This document shows, in pieces, positions 22,719 through 30,523 of a DNA stretch of 32,123 nt. The notes beneath the pieces were generated by a model. That model made no database searches and had not been told where the DNA came from. It saw only the letters and a list, made by a program, of their open reading frames with translations. Each line of letters begins with the position of its first letter. Position 1 is the first letter of the stretch. The stretch comes from Spirochaetales bacterium Spiro_12 (GTDB taxonomy: Bacteria; Spirochaetota; Spirochaetia; Treponematales; Rectinemataceae): positions 17,169-49,291 of the forward strand of contig LVBN01000136.1 in NCBI GenBank assembly GCA_001603165.1, given 5' to 3'. A program made the translations under genes and the position numbers.

Positions 22719-23753
22719 TTAAAGCAAGTTTATACCGGCTTTTTTACACTCGGTCCGCATCTCTTCCGGCCAAAGCCCCACCTGGATTTCCCCGATATGG
22801 GCCTTGCGCAAAATGTACATGCAGAGCCGGGACTGGCCGATACCGCCGCCTATGCAGAGCGGCAAATTCCCCTGAAGGAGCCTTTTATGAAAATAAAGCT
22901 CCTTTCGCGCTTCCTGCCCCTTTTTAGCCAACTGCAGTTCCAGCGCCGCCTTGTCAACCCTGATTCCCATGGACGAGACCTCGAAGGCCTGCCTGAGAAC
23001 GCTGTTCCAGACGATGATATCGCCGTTGAGCCCCCGACGGCCGGCGCCGGTGGGGGTACTCCAATCGTCGTAATCGGCGGCTCTCCCGTCGTGGGGTTTG
23101 CCGTCGGCCAAATCCCAGCCGATGCCTATAAGGAAAAAAGCGCCGTATTCCTCCGCCAAAGCATTCTCCCGTTCCTTGGGACTCAGGGCCGGATACCGCG
23201 CCTGGGCGTCCTCGGCATGGACAAAGGTAATTTCTTCGGGCAGTTCCAGGGGCAAGGCCGGATACAGATCATGCATCCTGAACTCCAGGCGCTTGAAGGA
23301 TGAATAAATCTTCCTCACCACCAATTTCAAAAAATCCAGGTTTCTATCCGCCGCTCCGATGACCCGCTCCCAGTCCCACTGGTCGACATAGAGGGAGTGT
23401 ATGGGATCCAGGTCTTCGTCGGCCCGGATCGCGTTCATGTCGGTATAAAGGCCGAACCCTCGTTTAAAACCGTATTCGGCCAGCGCCAGACGCTTCCATT
23501 TGGCCAGGGAATGGACGATTTCAGCCCGGGCTCCGTCCATCGCCTTTACCGGAAAGGAAACGGGACGTTCGATACCATTGAGATCGTCATTTATCCCCAG
23601 GCCCGAAAGAACGAAAAGGGGAGCCGTGACCCGGGTAAGGTTGAGCTCCGTCGCGAGGCTCAGCTGAAAAAAATCCTTGATTTCCTTGATAGCCCGTTCG
23701 GTTTCTTTTACTCCCAGTAGCGATTCGTAGGCCGCGGGAAGAGAGTAGCGCAT
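22719..23753 (-). CDS. asnA: Aspartate-ammonia ligase (asparagine synthetase A)
   Basis: Makes asparagine from aspartate, ammonia and ATP in the cytosol; it has the fold of class II aminoacyl-tRNA synthetases. The protein of 344 residues has L-G-I-N-D-D-L-N-G-I-E-R-P-V-S-F, W-K-R-L-A-L, G-L-Y-T-D-M-N-A-I-R-A-D-E, H-S-L-Y-V-D-Q-W-D-W-E, and the closing G-G-G-I-G-Q-S-R-L-C-M. The ATG at 23753 has GGAGG immediately upstream and gives near-standard length. An in-frame ATG at 23834 overlaps the upstream gene's stop as ATGA but lacks a ribosome site and would add 27 residues. It is cotranscribed with the DUF1295 gene. Confidence 0.95.
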   Translation of the reverse strand: MRYSLPAAYESLLGVKETERAIKEIKDFFQLSLATELNLTRVTAPLFVLSGLGINDDLNGIERPVSFPVKAMDGARAEIVHSLAKWKRLALAEYGFKRGFGLYTDMNAIRADEDLDPIHSLYVDQWDWERVIGAADRNLDFLKLVVRKIYSSFKRLEFRMHDLYPALPLELPEEITFVHAEDAQARYPALSPKERENALAEEYGAFFLIGIGWDLADGKPHDGRAADYDDWSTPTGAGRRGLNGDIIVWNSVLRQAFEVSSMGIRVDKAALELQLAKKGQEARKELYFHKRLLQGNLPLCIGGGIGQSRLCMYILRKAHIGEIQVGLWPEEMRTECKKAGINLL

Positions 23754-23830
23754 CACGCCTCCAAAACCGCCGAAGGCTGAATGCCCGACGGCAGATGTTC
23801 TATAGTCCAGAAAGCGCAAAGCCCTGTCAA

Positions 23831-24598
23831 TCATCGTCGCGGCGGCAGCGGAATAAAAATGCTCGTCTTTCGCTTATAGTCTTGGTAAGCGGGATCCTCG
23901 CCGTATTTCGCCTCCGCGCTCTTTTCAAGAAGGGGAATACCGCTCACGAAAAGGAGGAGCAGCGTAATGAAGACAGGCCCCAGAATGCTCAGGTAGAACA
24001 GTCCATAAAGCGCGGGAAGGCTGTATACGAAGATGCCCCACCAAAGCAAGGTTTCGCCGAAATAATTAGGGTGTCTGGAGTATCGCCACAACCCCCTGGT
24101 AATCAGGCCTTTGGCGCCGCCTTTCTTGAAAGCCGACTTCTGGGCGTCCGAAACCGCTTCCACGGCGAATCCGATAAGCCACATAACCAAGCCAAGGCCC
24201 TCGAGAACCCCAAAACCGCGGGGCCTGATATCCGAAGCCACCGAAGCGACCACGGGAAGCACAATTATCGCCACCGCCATAGCCTGCAGTATCCAGAACC
24301 GGGCGAACTTGAGCGGTTCGTCCCTCATGGAATCGAATCGATGATCCACCTTGGTCTTGATTATCCTGGTAAAAAGATAGGCCCCCAGACGCAGGGCCCA
24401 TAGAACCGTGAGCCAGGCGGGGATGAGCGCCACTAAGCCAGCCTCCGTATTGAGCAGAATCAAGGCAAGCGATACCAGGCCGAAGGAAAGGCTATACGAA
24501 AGATCGGTCACCACATCGGTTCTTTTTATCGAAGCGTAGGCGAAGAAAAGAGCGTTCACAACCACGGCGGTGAGCGAAGCGAGAATGAAGGGATTCAT
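23831..24598 (-). CDS. DUF1295 (steroid 5-alpha-reductase-like) membrane protein
   Basis: A 255-residue inner-membrane protein with about six helices. The C-terminal R-H-P-N-Y-F-G-E motif near residue 180 and the following W-W-G-I-F-V-Y are the landmark of the DUF1295/isoprenylcysteine-methyltransferase-like superfamily. Some members are NADPH-dependent double-bond reductases; others have unknown roles. AAGGAG lies about 11 bases before the ATG, and a weak promoter-like pair (TTGCTA, 17 bases, CATGAT on the minus strand) lies upstream. It precedes asnA, without an evident functional link. Confidence 0.85.
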   Translation of the reverse strand: MNPFILASLTAVVVNALFFAYASIKRTDVVTDLSYSLSFGLVSLALILLNTEAGLVALIPAWLTVLWALRLGAYLFTRIIKTKVDHRFDSMRDEPLKFARFWILQAMAVAIIVLPVVASVASDIRPRGFGVLEGLGLVMWLIGFAVEAVSDAQKSAFKKGGAKGLITRGLWRYSRHPNYFGETLLWWGIFVYSLPALYGLFYLSILGPVFITLLLLFVSGIPLLEKSAEAKYGEDPAYQDYKRKTSIFIPLPPRR

Positions 24599-24665
24599 GT
24601 CGAAGAAGTCTCCTTGAGAATTGCATCATGCTCGGAAGCCAGGGCAATAGCAAGTCGTTTTTATA

Positions 24666-24709
24666 TTGACACTGTATATGTTTTTCAATTACTACTATGA
24701 AACTATAAT
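24666..24709 (+). promoter_or_regulatory. Upstream control region of the exported PPOX-like gene
   Basis: TTGACACTGT (24666-24675) and AAACTATAAT (ending 24709) both recur upstream of the FAD-oxidoreductase gene at 25441. Here they are 14 bases further apart, so TTGACA and TATAAT cannot be used together as -35 and -10. TATAAT may pair with a weak TTTTTC at normal spacing, making the first motif a possible regulator site. Confidence 0.5.
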
Positions 24710-24734
24710 TACCTATCGATAAGGAAGGTTCCAG

Positions 24735-25229
24735 ATGAAGAAAATTCTCATGGCCCTGTTCGCGCTTGCGCTCCTGACCGTCGGAATCGGCGCCCAGAGC
24801 GCCGATTCGATCTCCAAGGCCTCTACCACCAATTACTACACCAAGACATCGCTCAGCGGCGAAGATCTCTGGAAGGCCATGGACGCGTACCAGCTCTCCG
24901 TTTCCATCGCCACCGTCAATGCCGACGGCAGCCCTAACGCCGCCGTTGTCATCCCCGGCGTGACCAAGGACAGGGAGTACCTCTTCTTCGGGCTGGCCGT
25001 CAATCAGACCGGCATCAACATGAAAGAGCGAAAGCTCATCGTGCTTACCGCCACCGGCTATACCGCTCCCAAGGGCGGGCAGAAAATGAGCTATTCCGGG
25101 GCCAGGATCATAGCGGAATATGTCAGCGATCCGGCGCTCCAGAAAAAGCTCGTTGAGCAAAACAAAGACCGAAAGGCCACAGAAAACACCTATTTTCTGA
25201 AAATCGTCAAGGTTCTGCCGATCGGTTGA
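24735..25229 (+). CDS. Exported pyridoxamine-phosphate-oxidase-like (FMN split-barrel) protein
   Basis: A 164-residue protein with a Sec signal peptide (M-K-K-I-L-M, hydrophobic core, cleavage near G-I-G-A, residue 20). The mature part fits the split-barrel flavin-binding fold: L-S-V-S-I-A-T-V-N-A-D-G-S-P-N-A-A-V-V-I-P (first strand pair of the family), then Y-L-F-F-G-L-A, N-M-K-E-R-K-L-I-V-L-T-A and a late Y-S-G-A-R-I-I-A-E-Y. Members bind FMN or F420 and reduce diverse substrates, but catalytic roles of exported forms are unclear. GGAAGG lies before the ATG. It is followed by its own terminator and then by an exported FAD oxidoreductase whose promoter shares two motifs with this gene, so the two may be co-regulated. 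Confidence 0.78.
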   Translation: MKKILMALFALALLTVGIGAQSADSISKASTTNYYTKTSLSGEDLWKAMDAYQLSVSIATVNADGSPNAAVVIPGVTKDREYLFFGLAVNQTGINMKERKLIVLTATGYTAPKGGQKMSYSGARIIAEYVSDPALQKKLVEQNKDRKATENTYFLKIVKVLPIG

Positions 25230-25256
25230 TGTCGGCCGCAACCTGGGAAATACCGT

Positions 25257-25291
25257 AAAATGCCGCCGACCTTCGACCGGCGGCATTTTTT
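25257..25291 (+). terminator. Intrinsic terminator after the PPOX-like gene
   Basis: TGCCGCCG (25261-25268) pairs with CGGCGGCA (25278-25285), flanked by an A run on the left and six T residues (25286-25291) on the right. Confidence 0.9.
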
Positions 25292-25440
25292 CACCACCGA
25301 CACTTGTAAAAACGGCCACCCCGGGCCTTCCCCGTAACTCCCCGCCTCTTTTGTGGCTTTATAGGCTATTGGAGTATCCGGGGAATCCGGGTAAGCAAGA
25401 TCCGCGGCGGGATAAAACGTCACGAAAAGCATCATTTTTA

Positions 25441-25470
25441 TTGACACTGTTAATTTATTTAAACTATAAT
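25441..25470 (+). promoter_or_regulatory. Consensus sigma-70 promoter of the exported FAD oxidoreductase gene
   Basis: Perfect TTGACA (25441-25446) and perfect TATAAT (25465-25470) with an 18-base AT-rich spacer. The start would be near 25477, giving a leader of about 34 bases with an AGGAG site. This is one of the strongest predicted promoters in the window. Confidence 0.85.
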
Positions 25471-25510
25471 AATTTAATATCTATATATTTTTATTCATAC
25501 AGGAGTTACC

Positions 25511-26995
25511 ATGACTATCAAACGCCTCTTTTTCGTGGTCTTCGCAGGCCTTCTGGCCCTCGCGCCCTGCTTCGCCCGGAACTATGATGCCGACATTATC
25601 GTCGTCGGCTCGGGATTAGGCGGCCATGCCGCGACCTATTCGGCGCTGGAAAACGGCGCCACGGTAATCTGGGTGGAGAAAAATCCCGTGCTGGGCGGCT
25701 CCACGGCCATCGCCACGGGCACCTTCCCCGCGGCGGGCACGACGATGCAGAAAGAACGGGGCATCGAAGATTCCAACGAACTCTTCATCCAGGACCTGAA
25801 CCGCATAGGCCATAATAAGGCCGACCAAAACATCCTCAGGGCTTTTGTCGAAAAGGCCACCTCTGTTTGGGAATGGTTCGTGAAAGGCGGATTCCAGGTC
25901 GACACGAAACGAGGCCCCTTCATCGACCCCGTGCATAGCGCTTACAGCGTTCCTCGAACCTATGTTCCCAGCCCGAACAAATCGAGTATGTACACCGACT
26001 TCCTCTACGCCAAAATGGAGCCCTTCAAATCCAAGTTAACGATCCGCCTCAATACCAAAGCAGAATCGCTGGTGGTGGAAAAGGGTCGGGTCAGCGGAGT
26101 CTTGGTCGTATCCGATCAGGGTACCGAAGTACTGCGGGCCAAAGCGGTGATTCTCGCAACCGGCGGCTATGGCAGCAATCGCGATATGATCAAGCGGTAT
26201 TCTCCCAAGTATTCGGAAGTGATGACCGTCACCCTGCCTTTCGCCACCGGCGATGGCCATCGCATGGCGGCAGCGGTGGGCGCCGATCTGGTCAACATGG
26301 ACTATATCTGCGCCTATTTCGGCGGAATGCCCAAGGCTCCCGGCCAGTATGCGATAGGCTTCGGCGACCTCACCTCGGGAGCGGCCGACGGCTGGAAAGG
26401 AGAGATTTGGGTAAACCAGCGGGGCGAGCGCTTTATAAACGAGGACGACGGCGATGAGGATCCCCGCGAAATGGCTCTCAACGAACAGCCCGACCTCGAG
26501 AACTTCATCATCTTCGATCAGGGCATGGTCGACTTCAACAAACGCTTCCCCATCGGCGGCTTTGAAAAGCGCCTCGAAGAAAACGGTTACGCGGTCAAAA
26601 AGGCCGATACAATTGAGGAACTCTGCAAAGCCTTCGGACTACCGGTCGCCCAGGTTAAGCGCGAGATAGCCGCCGTCAACGGCGACCACAGCGCGGGCAA
26701 GACGGATCGTTTCGGCAAGAAACCTGCCATCGGATTCACCAAAGGCCCCTACTACGGCATTCTCAATCGTGGAACTATTTTCATGACCCAGGGGGGCATA
26801 CGGACCGATATAGGCATGCGCGTTCTCGATAAAAACGGCCGGTGGATTCCCGGCCTCTACGCCGCGGGAGAAGCCCAGGGTACTAGCCAGTGGGGCGGGC
26901 TGGGCATGGCCGGCGGTACCGGCAACGCGCCTCCCCTGGTCTTCGGCATGGAGGCGGGCAAGAACGCCGTCAACGAGGCCAAACTGATCAAATAA
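25511..26995 (+). CDS. Exported FAD-dependent oxidoreductase, fumarate-reductase/flavocytochrome c superfamily
   Basis: A 494-residue Sec-exported flavoprotein (signal peptide residues 1-22, cleavage after C-F-A). The FAD-binding site is I-V-V-G-S-G-L-G-G-H-A-A (about 31-42) with the acidic V-E-K ending the second strand. A second dinucleotide segment A-V-I-L-A-T-G-G-Y-G-S-N and the C-terminal G-L-Y-A-A-G-E-A are typical. The active-site arginine region is present (R-G-E-R-F-I-N-E), but the histidines and second arginine of true fumarate reductases (Q-x-H-P, H-H-T-M-G-G, H-G-x-N-R-L-G-G) are replaced, for example by F-M-T-Q-G-G. The substrate is therefore probably not fumarate. There is no haem or FMN-binding domain, so an electron donor must be separate; the nearby exported FMN-type protein is a candidate. 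Confidence 0.88.
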   Translation: MTIKRLFFVVFAGLLALAPCFARNYDADIIVVGSGLGGHAATYSALENGATVIWVEKNPVLGGSTAIATGTFPAAGTTMQKERGIEDSNELFIQDLNRIGHNKADQNILRAFVEKATSVWEWFVKGGFQVDTKRGPFIDPVHSAYSVPRTYVPSPNKSSMYTDFLYAKMEPFKSKLTIRLNTKAESLVVEKGRVSGVLVVSDQGTEVLRAKAVILATGGYGSNRDMIKRYSPKYSEVMTVTLPFATGDGHRMAAAVGADLVNMDYICAYFGGMPKAPGQYAIGFGDLTSGAADGWKGEIWVNQRGERFINEDDGDEDPREMALNEQPDLENFIIFDQGMVDFNKRFPIGGFEKRLEENGYAVKKADTIEELCKAFGLPVAQVKREIAAVNGDHSAGKTDRFGKKPAIGFTKGPYYGILNRGTIFMTQGGIRTDIGMRVLDKNGRWIPGLYAAGEAQGTSQWGGLGMAGGTGNAPPLVFGMEAGKNAVNEAKLIK

Positions 26996-27078
26996 AAAAC
27001 AGGCCGATATTGCCGCGATCCCTCGCCGCGTCATGGCCGCGCCATGGGTCGCTGATACCGGCTGCTATCGATTATCTT

Positions 27079-27120
27079 ATGAAAGGGGGCTGCCCGAGAT
27101 TTCGGGCAGCCCCCTTTCAT
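27079..27120. terminator. Bidirectional terminator between convergent genes
   Basis: A perfect 19-base-pair stem (27079-27097 with 27102-27120) and a four-base loop, with A-rich and T-rich ends so that it works on both strands. It separates the FAD oxidoreductase gene from the convergent cupin gene. Its core, GGGCTGCCCG with its complement, is also in the cstA terminator. Confidence 0.9.
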
Positions 27121-27145
27121 TTCACAACAATCTTCGATGCACTAA

Positions 27146-27484
27146 TCACAGCTTCTGCTTGTACCAGGAAAAATCCTGCCTGGGCGGCACGAACACATCC
27201 AAATACTCCGCCTCCTCCAAAACCTCTCCCCCATGGGCCAGCCCGGCCCTCATGAGCATGACATCATTAGGGCCTACAATGAATTCCCCCTCCCCCTCGA
27301 TGACCCATCGCATCTTTCCCCTGAGCATATTGGTGATTTGATCGAAATCGTGGGTGTGCATATTCACCTGCCCGACTGGACAGGTTATGCGGGCTACCAT
27401 CGCCTTTTCGGTCTGCACGACCTTGCCCGTTATGACAGGATTCAAAGCCACCCTCTCCAATTTATCCCAATTGTGTACCGGCAT
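27146..27484 (-). CDS. Single-domain cupin protein
   Basis: A 112-residue cupin. The first cupin motif reads P-V-G-Q-V-N-M-H43-T-H45-D-F-D-Q49 and ends with L-R-G; the usual Glu is replaced by Gln49. The second motif carries M-R-A-G-L-A-H84. The metal site is therefore probably H43, H45 and H84, with Gln as a possible fourth ligand. Such small cupins can be sugar isomerases, dioxygenases or simple binding proteins. The ATG at 27484 is chosen for its AAGGAG site; an upstream in-frame ATG at 27526 lacks one. It lies downstream of the TauE-like and LacI-type genes on the same strand and also has a promoter of its own. Confidence 0.85.
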   Translation of the reverse strand: MPVHNWDKLERVALNPVITGKVVQTEKAMVARITCPVGQVNMHTHDFDQITNMLRGKMRWVIEGEGEFIVGPNDVMLMRAGLAHGGEVLEEAEYLDVFVPPRQDFSWYKQKL

Positions 27485-27541
27485 TCTCCGCTCCTTCCGA
27501 ATTCCAGTCGTGCTTTCGCGCGGCATCGTATTTGATGGTTC

Positions 27542-27570
27542 ATGCTACAAAACCGCCGTCCCGGGGTCAA
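27542..27570 (-). promoter_or_regulatory. Probable promoter of the cupin gene
   Basis: On the minus strand, TTGACC (27570-27565), a 17-base spacer and TAGCAT (27547-27542). Transcription would start near 27535, about 50 bases before the ATG. Confidence 0.5.
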
Positions 27571-27576
27571 TGGGCG

Positions 27577-27605
27577 ATTGTAAAATTGTGTGACGTTTAT
27601 ACAAT
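27577..27605. promoter_or_regulatory. Inverted repeat upstream of the cupin promoter
   Basis: ATTGTA (27577-27582) and TACAAT (27600-27605) are separated by 17 bases and lie just upstream of the predicted -35 box, a position that suits an activator. The regulator is unknown, and the half-sites are not the same as the LacI-type operators at 29628 and 29716. Confidence 0.35.
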
Positions 27606-27670
27606 TAAACTCCGGCAATACTGTGGGAGTTTTCAGCAATGGCTCACGTATCAAAGCGGCTGGGCAGGAG

Positions 27671-28402
27671 CTAGAACAGCAGCCTCGCTCCGGAAATCAG
27701 CGCCAGCGCCTGGATGGAAATATTAAAGATGTTCTGAGGAATCTTTTTCAGTATCCTAACGCCAACCAGGCCGCCTACCGCGATAAGCGGCAAAAGCATG
27801 GCGTCGAATCCCAAGTGGCTGATTTGAACGCTCCCTATCGCGATGCTGAAAGGTAGCTTTGCGATATTGATGACGAGGAAAAACCAGGCGTTCGTTCCGA
27901 CAAAATCTTCTTTGTTTATTTTAAGCGCCAGAAGATAGAGGGCGAGCACCGGAGCCGCGCCGTTGGCCAGCATATTGAATATCCCGGCTATAAGACCTAT
28001 GGCTAACGGAATAACCTTATTATCCTTGTCGAAGCGCAGCGTGAACCGATCCAGGCCGAAGCTCAGCAGACTAACGATTATGATGAGCCATCCCATTATG
28101 GGCGTGAAGGTCGCGTCGTCTATCGCTCTCAGCAGTAAAAAGCCTAAAGCCAACCCTGCCACAGCCCCTGGGATCAGCCAGCCCAGGTACCGCCATAAGG
28201 CCTTTCTCCTCCAGTAGATCACCGACACGATGTCCGCCACGATCAGCAAGGGAAGCATTATCCCTGTGGCTATCCTGGAAGGCATAGTCATGGCGACAAA
28301 GGGCGTGATGACCGTGACCAGTCCCGGAAGCCCGCTCTTGGCTATCCCTATGCTGAAGGCTGTAAACACCATGGCCACGATAGCCGCGCTGCTCAATTCC
28401 AT
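27671..28402 (-). CDS. TauE/SafE (TSUP) family permease
   Basis: An inner-membrane carrier of 243 residues with about seven to eight helices. The N-terminal G-I-A-K-S-G-L-P-G motif (residues about 19-27) and a second internal repeat with L-A-N-G-A-A-P are landmarks of the TSUP group, which moves sulfite, sulfonates, or organic anions across the membrane. It lies 91 bases downstream of the LacI-type gene and shares its direction, so it may be cotranscribed with it and may export or import a compound tied to the same regulon. The ribosome site (AGGAT) is weak. Substrate unknown. Confidence 0.88.
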   Translation of the reverse strand: MELSSAAIVAMVFTAFSIGIAKSGLPGLVTVITPFVAMTMPSRIATGIMLPLLIVADIVSVIYWRRKALWRYLGWLIPGAVAGLALGFLLLRAIDDATFTPIMGWLIIIVSLLSFGLDRFTLRFDKDNKVIPLAIGLIAGIFNMLANGAAPVLALYLLALKINKEDFVGTNAWFFLVINIAKLPFSIAIGSVQISHLGFDAMLLPLIAVGGLVGVRILKKIPQNIFNISIQALALISGARLLF

Positions 28403-28493
28403 GGGCCCATCCTACTAGGCACATAAGCCTTAGGCAAGCCGAAAAGCCCAATTCTCAGCGCCGATACGAAAGATGCCTTGCAAAAGGCGTCAC

Positions 28494-29486
28494 TCAAAGA
28501 ATAAAGCTTTCCCGCTGAACCAGCGACGCTGAAATGAGTACCCGCTCCGGCGCCGGCCTGCCCTGGAGCACGTCCAGAAGCTGCTGGACGGCGATCGTGC
28601 AAAGACTCTCGATCATAGTGTCGATGCTCGAGATTTCCGGATCCGCGCATTGAGCGAAACGGGAATTGTTGAACCCGATAATTGGAATCGAAATAGCCCT
28701 TTTCTTAAGAGCCTTCTGAGCACCCACCGCGATAATGTCATCGGCAGCGATAAGCGCGGAAAAGGACTTGCCCGTATCAAGAATGGTATTGGTCTGATTG
28801 AAGCTCGCATCGATCCCGTTAGTCTCGGTATCGATTTTCAATTCAATACGTTGATCGGCCCCTAACCCAGCCTGGGCGAGTCCCTTTCTATAGCCCGAGA
28901 GCTTCTGGAGCCCGCTGTAGGTTTCGGTGTCGTAAAAATAAGCTATTGAACGGTACCCTTTACGCAAGAGTTCCTCGACGAGGCTCAGCACCGCCCCCTC
29001 TTCATCACAGAGAGCGCAATATACATTTTTGGCCTTGACCATCCCGTTGACAACCACAACAGGGACCTGGCCCGCGGCCCTTTCGAAGCTCGCCCTTTCC
29101 TTCGCATCCCCACTGCCCGATCCAACGCAGAGTATGGCATCCACTCGTTTAGCCAGCAAAAAATCGAGGTACTTGCTCTTATCCTCCTCATAGCTCCCGG
29201 TACTGGCGAGGATAGTATCGAATCCATTGGTACGCAAAAGGCGCTCGATATGGGAGACCGCCGCCGCATGATTGATGTCGGAAATCACGGGGCAGAGAAT
29301 ACCAATACTCTTTACTGAGTTGAGGCTCAACCCCCGGGCGAAGATATTGGGCACATACCCCTCTTCGTCCATGATTCTCTGAACCTTTTCCTTGCTTTTT
29401 TGGCTTACCCTGGGGCTATTGTTCAGCACCCTCGATACCGTGGCAACCGAAACGCCGGCTTTACTCGCAATATCGTAAATATTCAT
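28494..29486 (-). CDS. LacI-family transcriptional regulator
   Basis: A 330-residue DNA-binding regulator. Residues 3-22 form the helix-turn-helix (I-Y-D-I-A-S-K-A-G-V-S-V-A-T-V-S-R-V-L-N), followed by the hinge helix with V-P-N-I-F-A-R-G-L and a periplasmic-binding-protein-like effector domain (I-G-I-L-C-P-V-I-S-D-I-N; later I-I-G-F-N-N). Members usually bind a sugar or sugar-like effector and repress catabolic genes. It is divergent from the ABC ATPase operon, and two matched operators lie in the space between. A consensus promoter for this gene is at 29579-29607, and the upstream operator lies next to that promoter, suggesting autoregulation. Confidence 0.95.
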   Translation of the reverse strand: MNIYDIASKAGVSVATVSRVLNNSPRVSQKSKEKVQRIMDEEGYVPNIFARGLSLNSVKSIGILCPVISDINHAAAVSHIERLLRTNGFDTILASTGSYEEDKSKYLDFLLAKRVDAILCVGSGSGDAKERASFERAAGQVPVVVVNGMVKAKNVYCALCDEEGAVLSLVEELLRKGYRSIAYFYDTETYSGLQKLSGYRKGLAQAGLGADQRIELKIDTETNGIDASFNQTNTILDTGKSFSALIAADDIIAVGAQKALKKRAISIPIIGFNNSRFAQCADPEISSIDTMIESLCTIAVQQLLDVLQGRPAPERVLISASLVQRESFIL

Positions 29487-29505
29487 GCCCTACCTGATTT
29501 TCAAA

Positions 29506-29521
29506 CGACAGCCTCCTGTCG
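29506..29521. repeat. Perfect inverted repeat in the leader of the LacI-type gene
   Basis: CGACAG-CCTC-CTGTCG at 29506-29521 lies about 20 bases upstream of the start codon, and between copies of an 11-base direct repeat (GATTTTCAAAC at 29496-29506 and 29560-29570). It may form an RNA hairpin in the leader. Function is not shown. Confidence 0.4.
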
Positions 29522-29578
29522 GAAGGCATCCTTGCGCTACCATGACAGGTATTGTCCTGGATTTTCAAACAAGAAGAA

Positions 29579-29607
29579 ACTATATACCCCTACATTTCAC
29601 TTGTCAA
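29579..29607 (-). promoter_or_regulatory. Sigma-70 promoter of the LacI-type gene
   Basis: On the minus strand, perfect TTGACA (29607-29602), a 17-base spacer and TATAGT (29584-29579). The leader would be about 85 bases. Confidence 0.8.
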
Positions 29608-29627
29608 AACAAAAAATAACAAATGAA

Positions 29628-29641
29628 TGTAATGCGTTACA
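29628..29641. promoter_or_regulatory. LacI-type operator O1
   Basis: TGTAA-TGCG-TTACA, an inverted repeat with the same half-sites and spacing as the operator at 29716. It lies about 20 bases upstream of the regulator's -35 box and about 88 bases, centre to centre, from the second site. Confidence 0.75.
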
Positions 29642-29684
29642 TAAAAATAGAAACATATTATATAGCAAAATTAGGAATATGCAT

Positions 29685-29713
29685 TTGACAATTCAATAAT
29701 AAAGACATATAAA
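29685..29713 (+). promoter_or_regulatory. Sigma-70 promoter of the ABC ATPase operon
   Basis: Perfect TTGACA (29685-29690), 17-base spacer and TATAAA (29708-29713). The transcription start would fall inside the operator at 29716-29729, so a bound repressor should block it. Confidence 0.85.
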
Positions 29714-29715
29714 TA

Positions 29716-29729
29716 TGTAAGCGTTTACA
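29716..29729. promoter_or_regulatory. LacI-type operator O2, at the transcription start
   Basis: TGTAA-GCGT-TTACA matches the LacI/GalR-family operator pattern (T-G-n-A-A-n-C-G-n-T-T-n-C-A) at every fixed position. It sits immediately downstream of the -10 box of the ABC ATPase operon. Confidence 0.9.
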
Positions 29730-29751
29730 CTCCATTAAAAGGATTGTACCG

Positions 29752-30489
29752 ATGGGTCATATAATTGAGATAAGGGGTTTACGCAAAAAATTCGGGACCC
29801 ATGAAGTGCTCAAGGGCATCGATATGAATGTCTCCAAGGGCGAAGTCGTGGTCATCATCGGCCCTTCGGGTTCTGGGAAAAGCACCTATCTGCGCTGCAT
29901 CAACAATATCGAAACCCCGTCCGCCGGTTCCATAGTCTTCGATGGCACGGATATTACCCACGGCAATAACGAAGAGGTGGTGGCCAAGCGGCGCCTCATC
30001 GGTATGGTGTTTCAGCAGTTCAATCTTTTTCCCCATCTCACTGTGCTGGACAACATCACTGTGGCACCCATCAGGGTAAAGAAAATGCCCAGGGACCAGG
30101 CTTACGAAAAGGGTATGAAACTCTTGGAAAGAGTGGGCCTCAAAGAAAAGAGGGATGCCTACCCTGGCCAACTTTCGGGCGGGCAGCAGCAGCGCATCGC
30201 CATAGCCAGGGCGCTCTGCATGGAACCCGAGGTAATGCTCTTCGACGAAGCCACCAGCGCTCTGGATCCGGAAATGGTGGGCGAAGTGCTGGAGGTCATG
30301 AGCCAACTCGTCTCCGAGGGTATGACAATGATGGTCGTAACCCATGAAATGGGCTTCGCCAAAGAAGCGGGGGATCGAGTGGTCTTTATGGACGAAGGGC
30401 TGCTCATCGAGGAAAACAGCCCCGTGGAGCTTTTTACCCGCCCCAAACAGGAACGGACCAAGAATTTTTTGAGCAAGGTGCTCCAATAA
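29752..30489 (+). CDS. Polar-amino-acid-type ABC transporter ATPase (GlnQ-like)
   Basis: A 245-residue ATPase with Walker [10 protein letters not shown] (37-45), Q-loop [10 protein letters not shown], signature L-S-G-G-Q-Q-Q-R, Walker [13 protein letters not shown] and the switch segment V-V-T-H-E-M-G-F-A. The N-L-F-P-H Q-loop and the T-S-A-L-D-P-E closing are typical of the GlnQ/HisP group that drives amino-acid import. Alanine replaces the usual proline after the Walker B Glu. No permease or binding protein is next to it: the next genes are a bicupin and an FrlC-like epimerase, so partners must lie outside the window. It is the first gene under the LacI-type operators. Confidence 0.93.
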   Translation: MGHIIEIRGLRKKFGTHEVLKGIDMNVSKGEVVVIIGPSGSGKSTYLRCINNIETPSAGSIVFDGTDITHGNNEEVVAKRRLIGMVFQQFNLFPHLTVLDNITVAPIRVKKMPRDQAYEKGMKLLERVGLKEKRDAYPGQLSGGQQQRIAIARALCMEPEVMLFDEATSALDPEMVGEVLEVMSQLVSEGMTMMVVTHEMGFAKEAGDRVVFMDEGLLIEENSPVELFTRPKQERTKNFLSKVLQ

Positions 30490-30523
30490 TCCATACAACC
30501 AAGCAAGGCGATCGGAGGAATTC

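Noticed and set aside
23754-23834. ATGA-overlapping upstream start for asnA
   Set aside because: The overlap is attractive, but there is no ribosome site and 27 extra residues precede the normal start; the ATG at 23753 has GGAGG.
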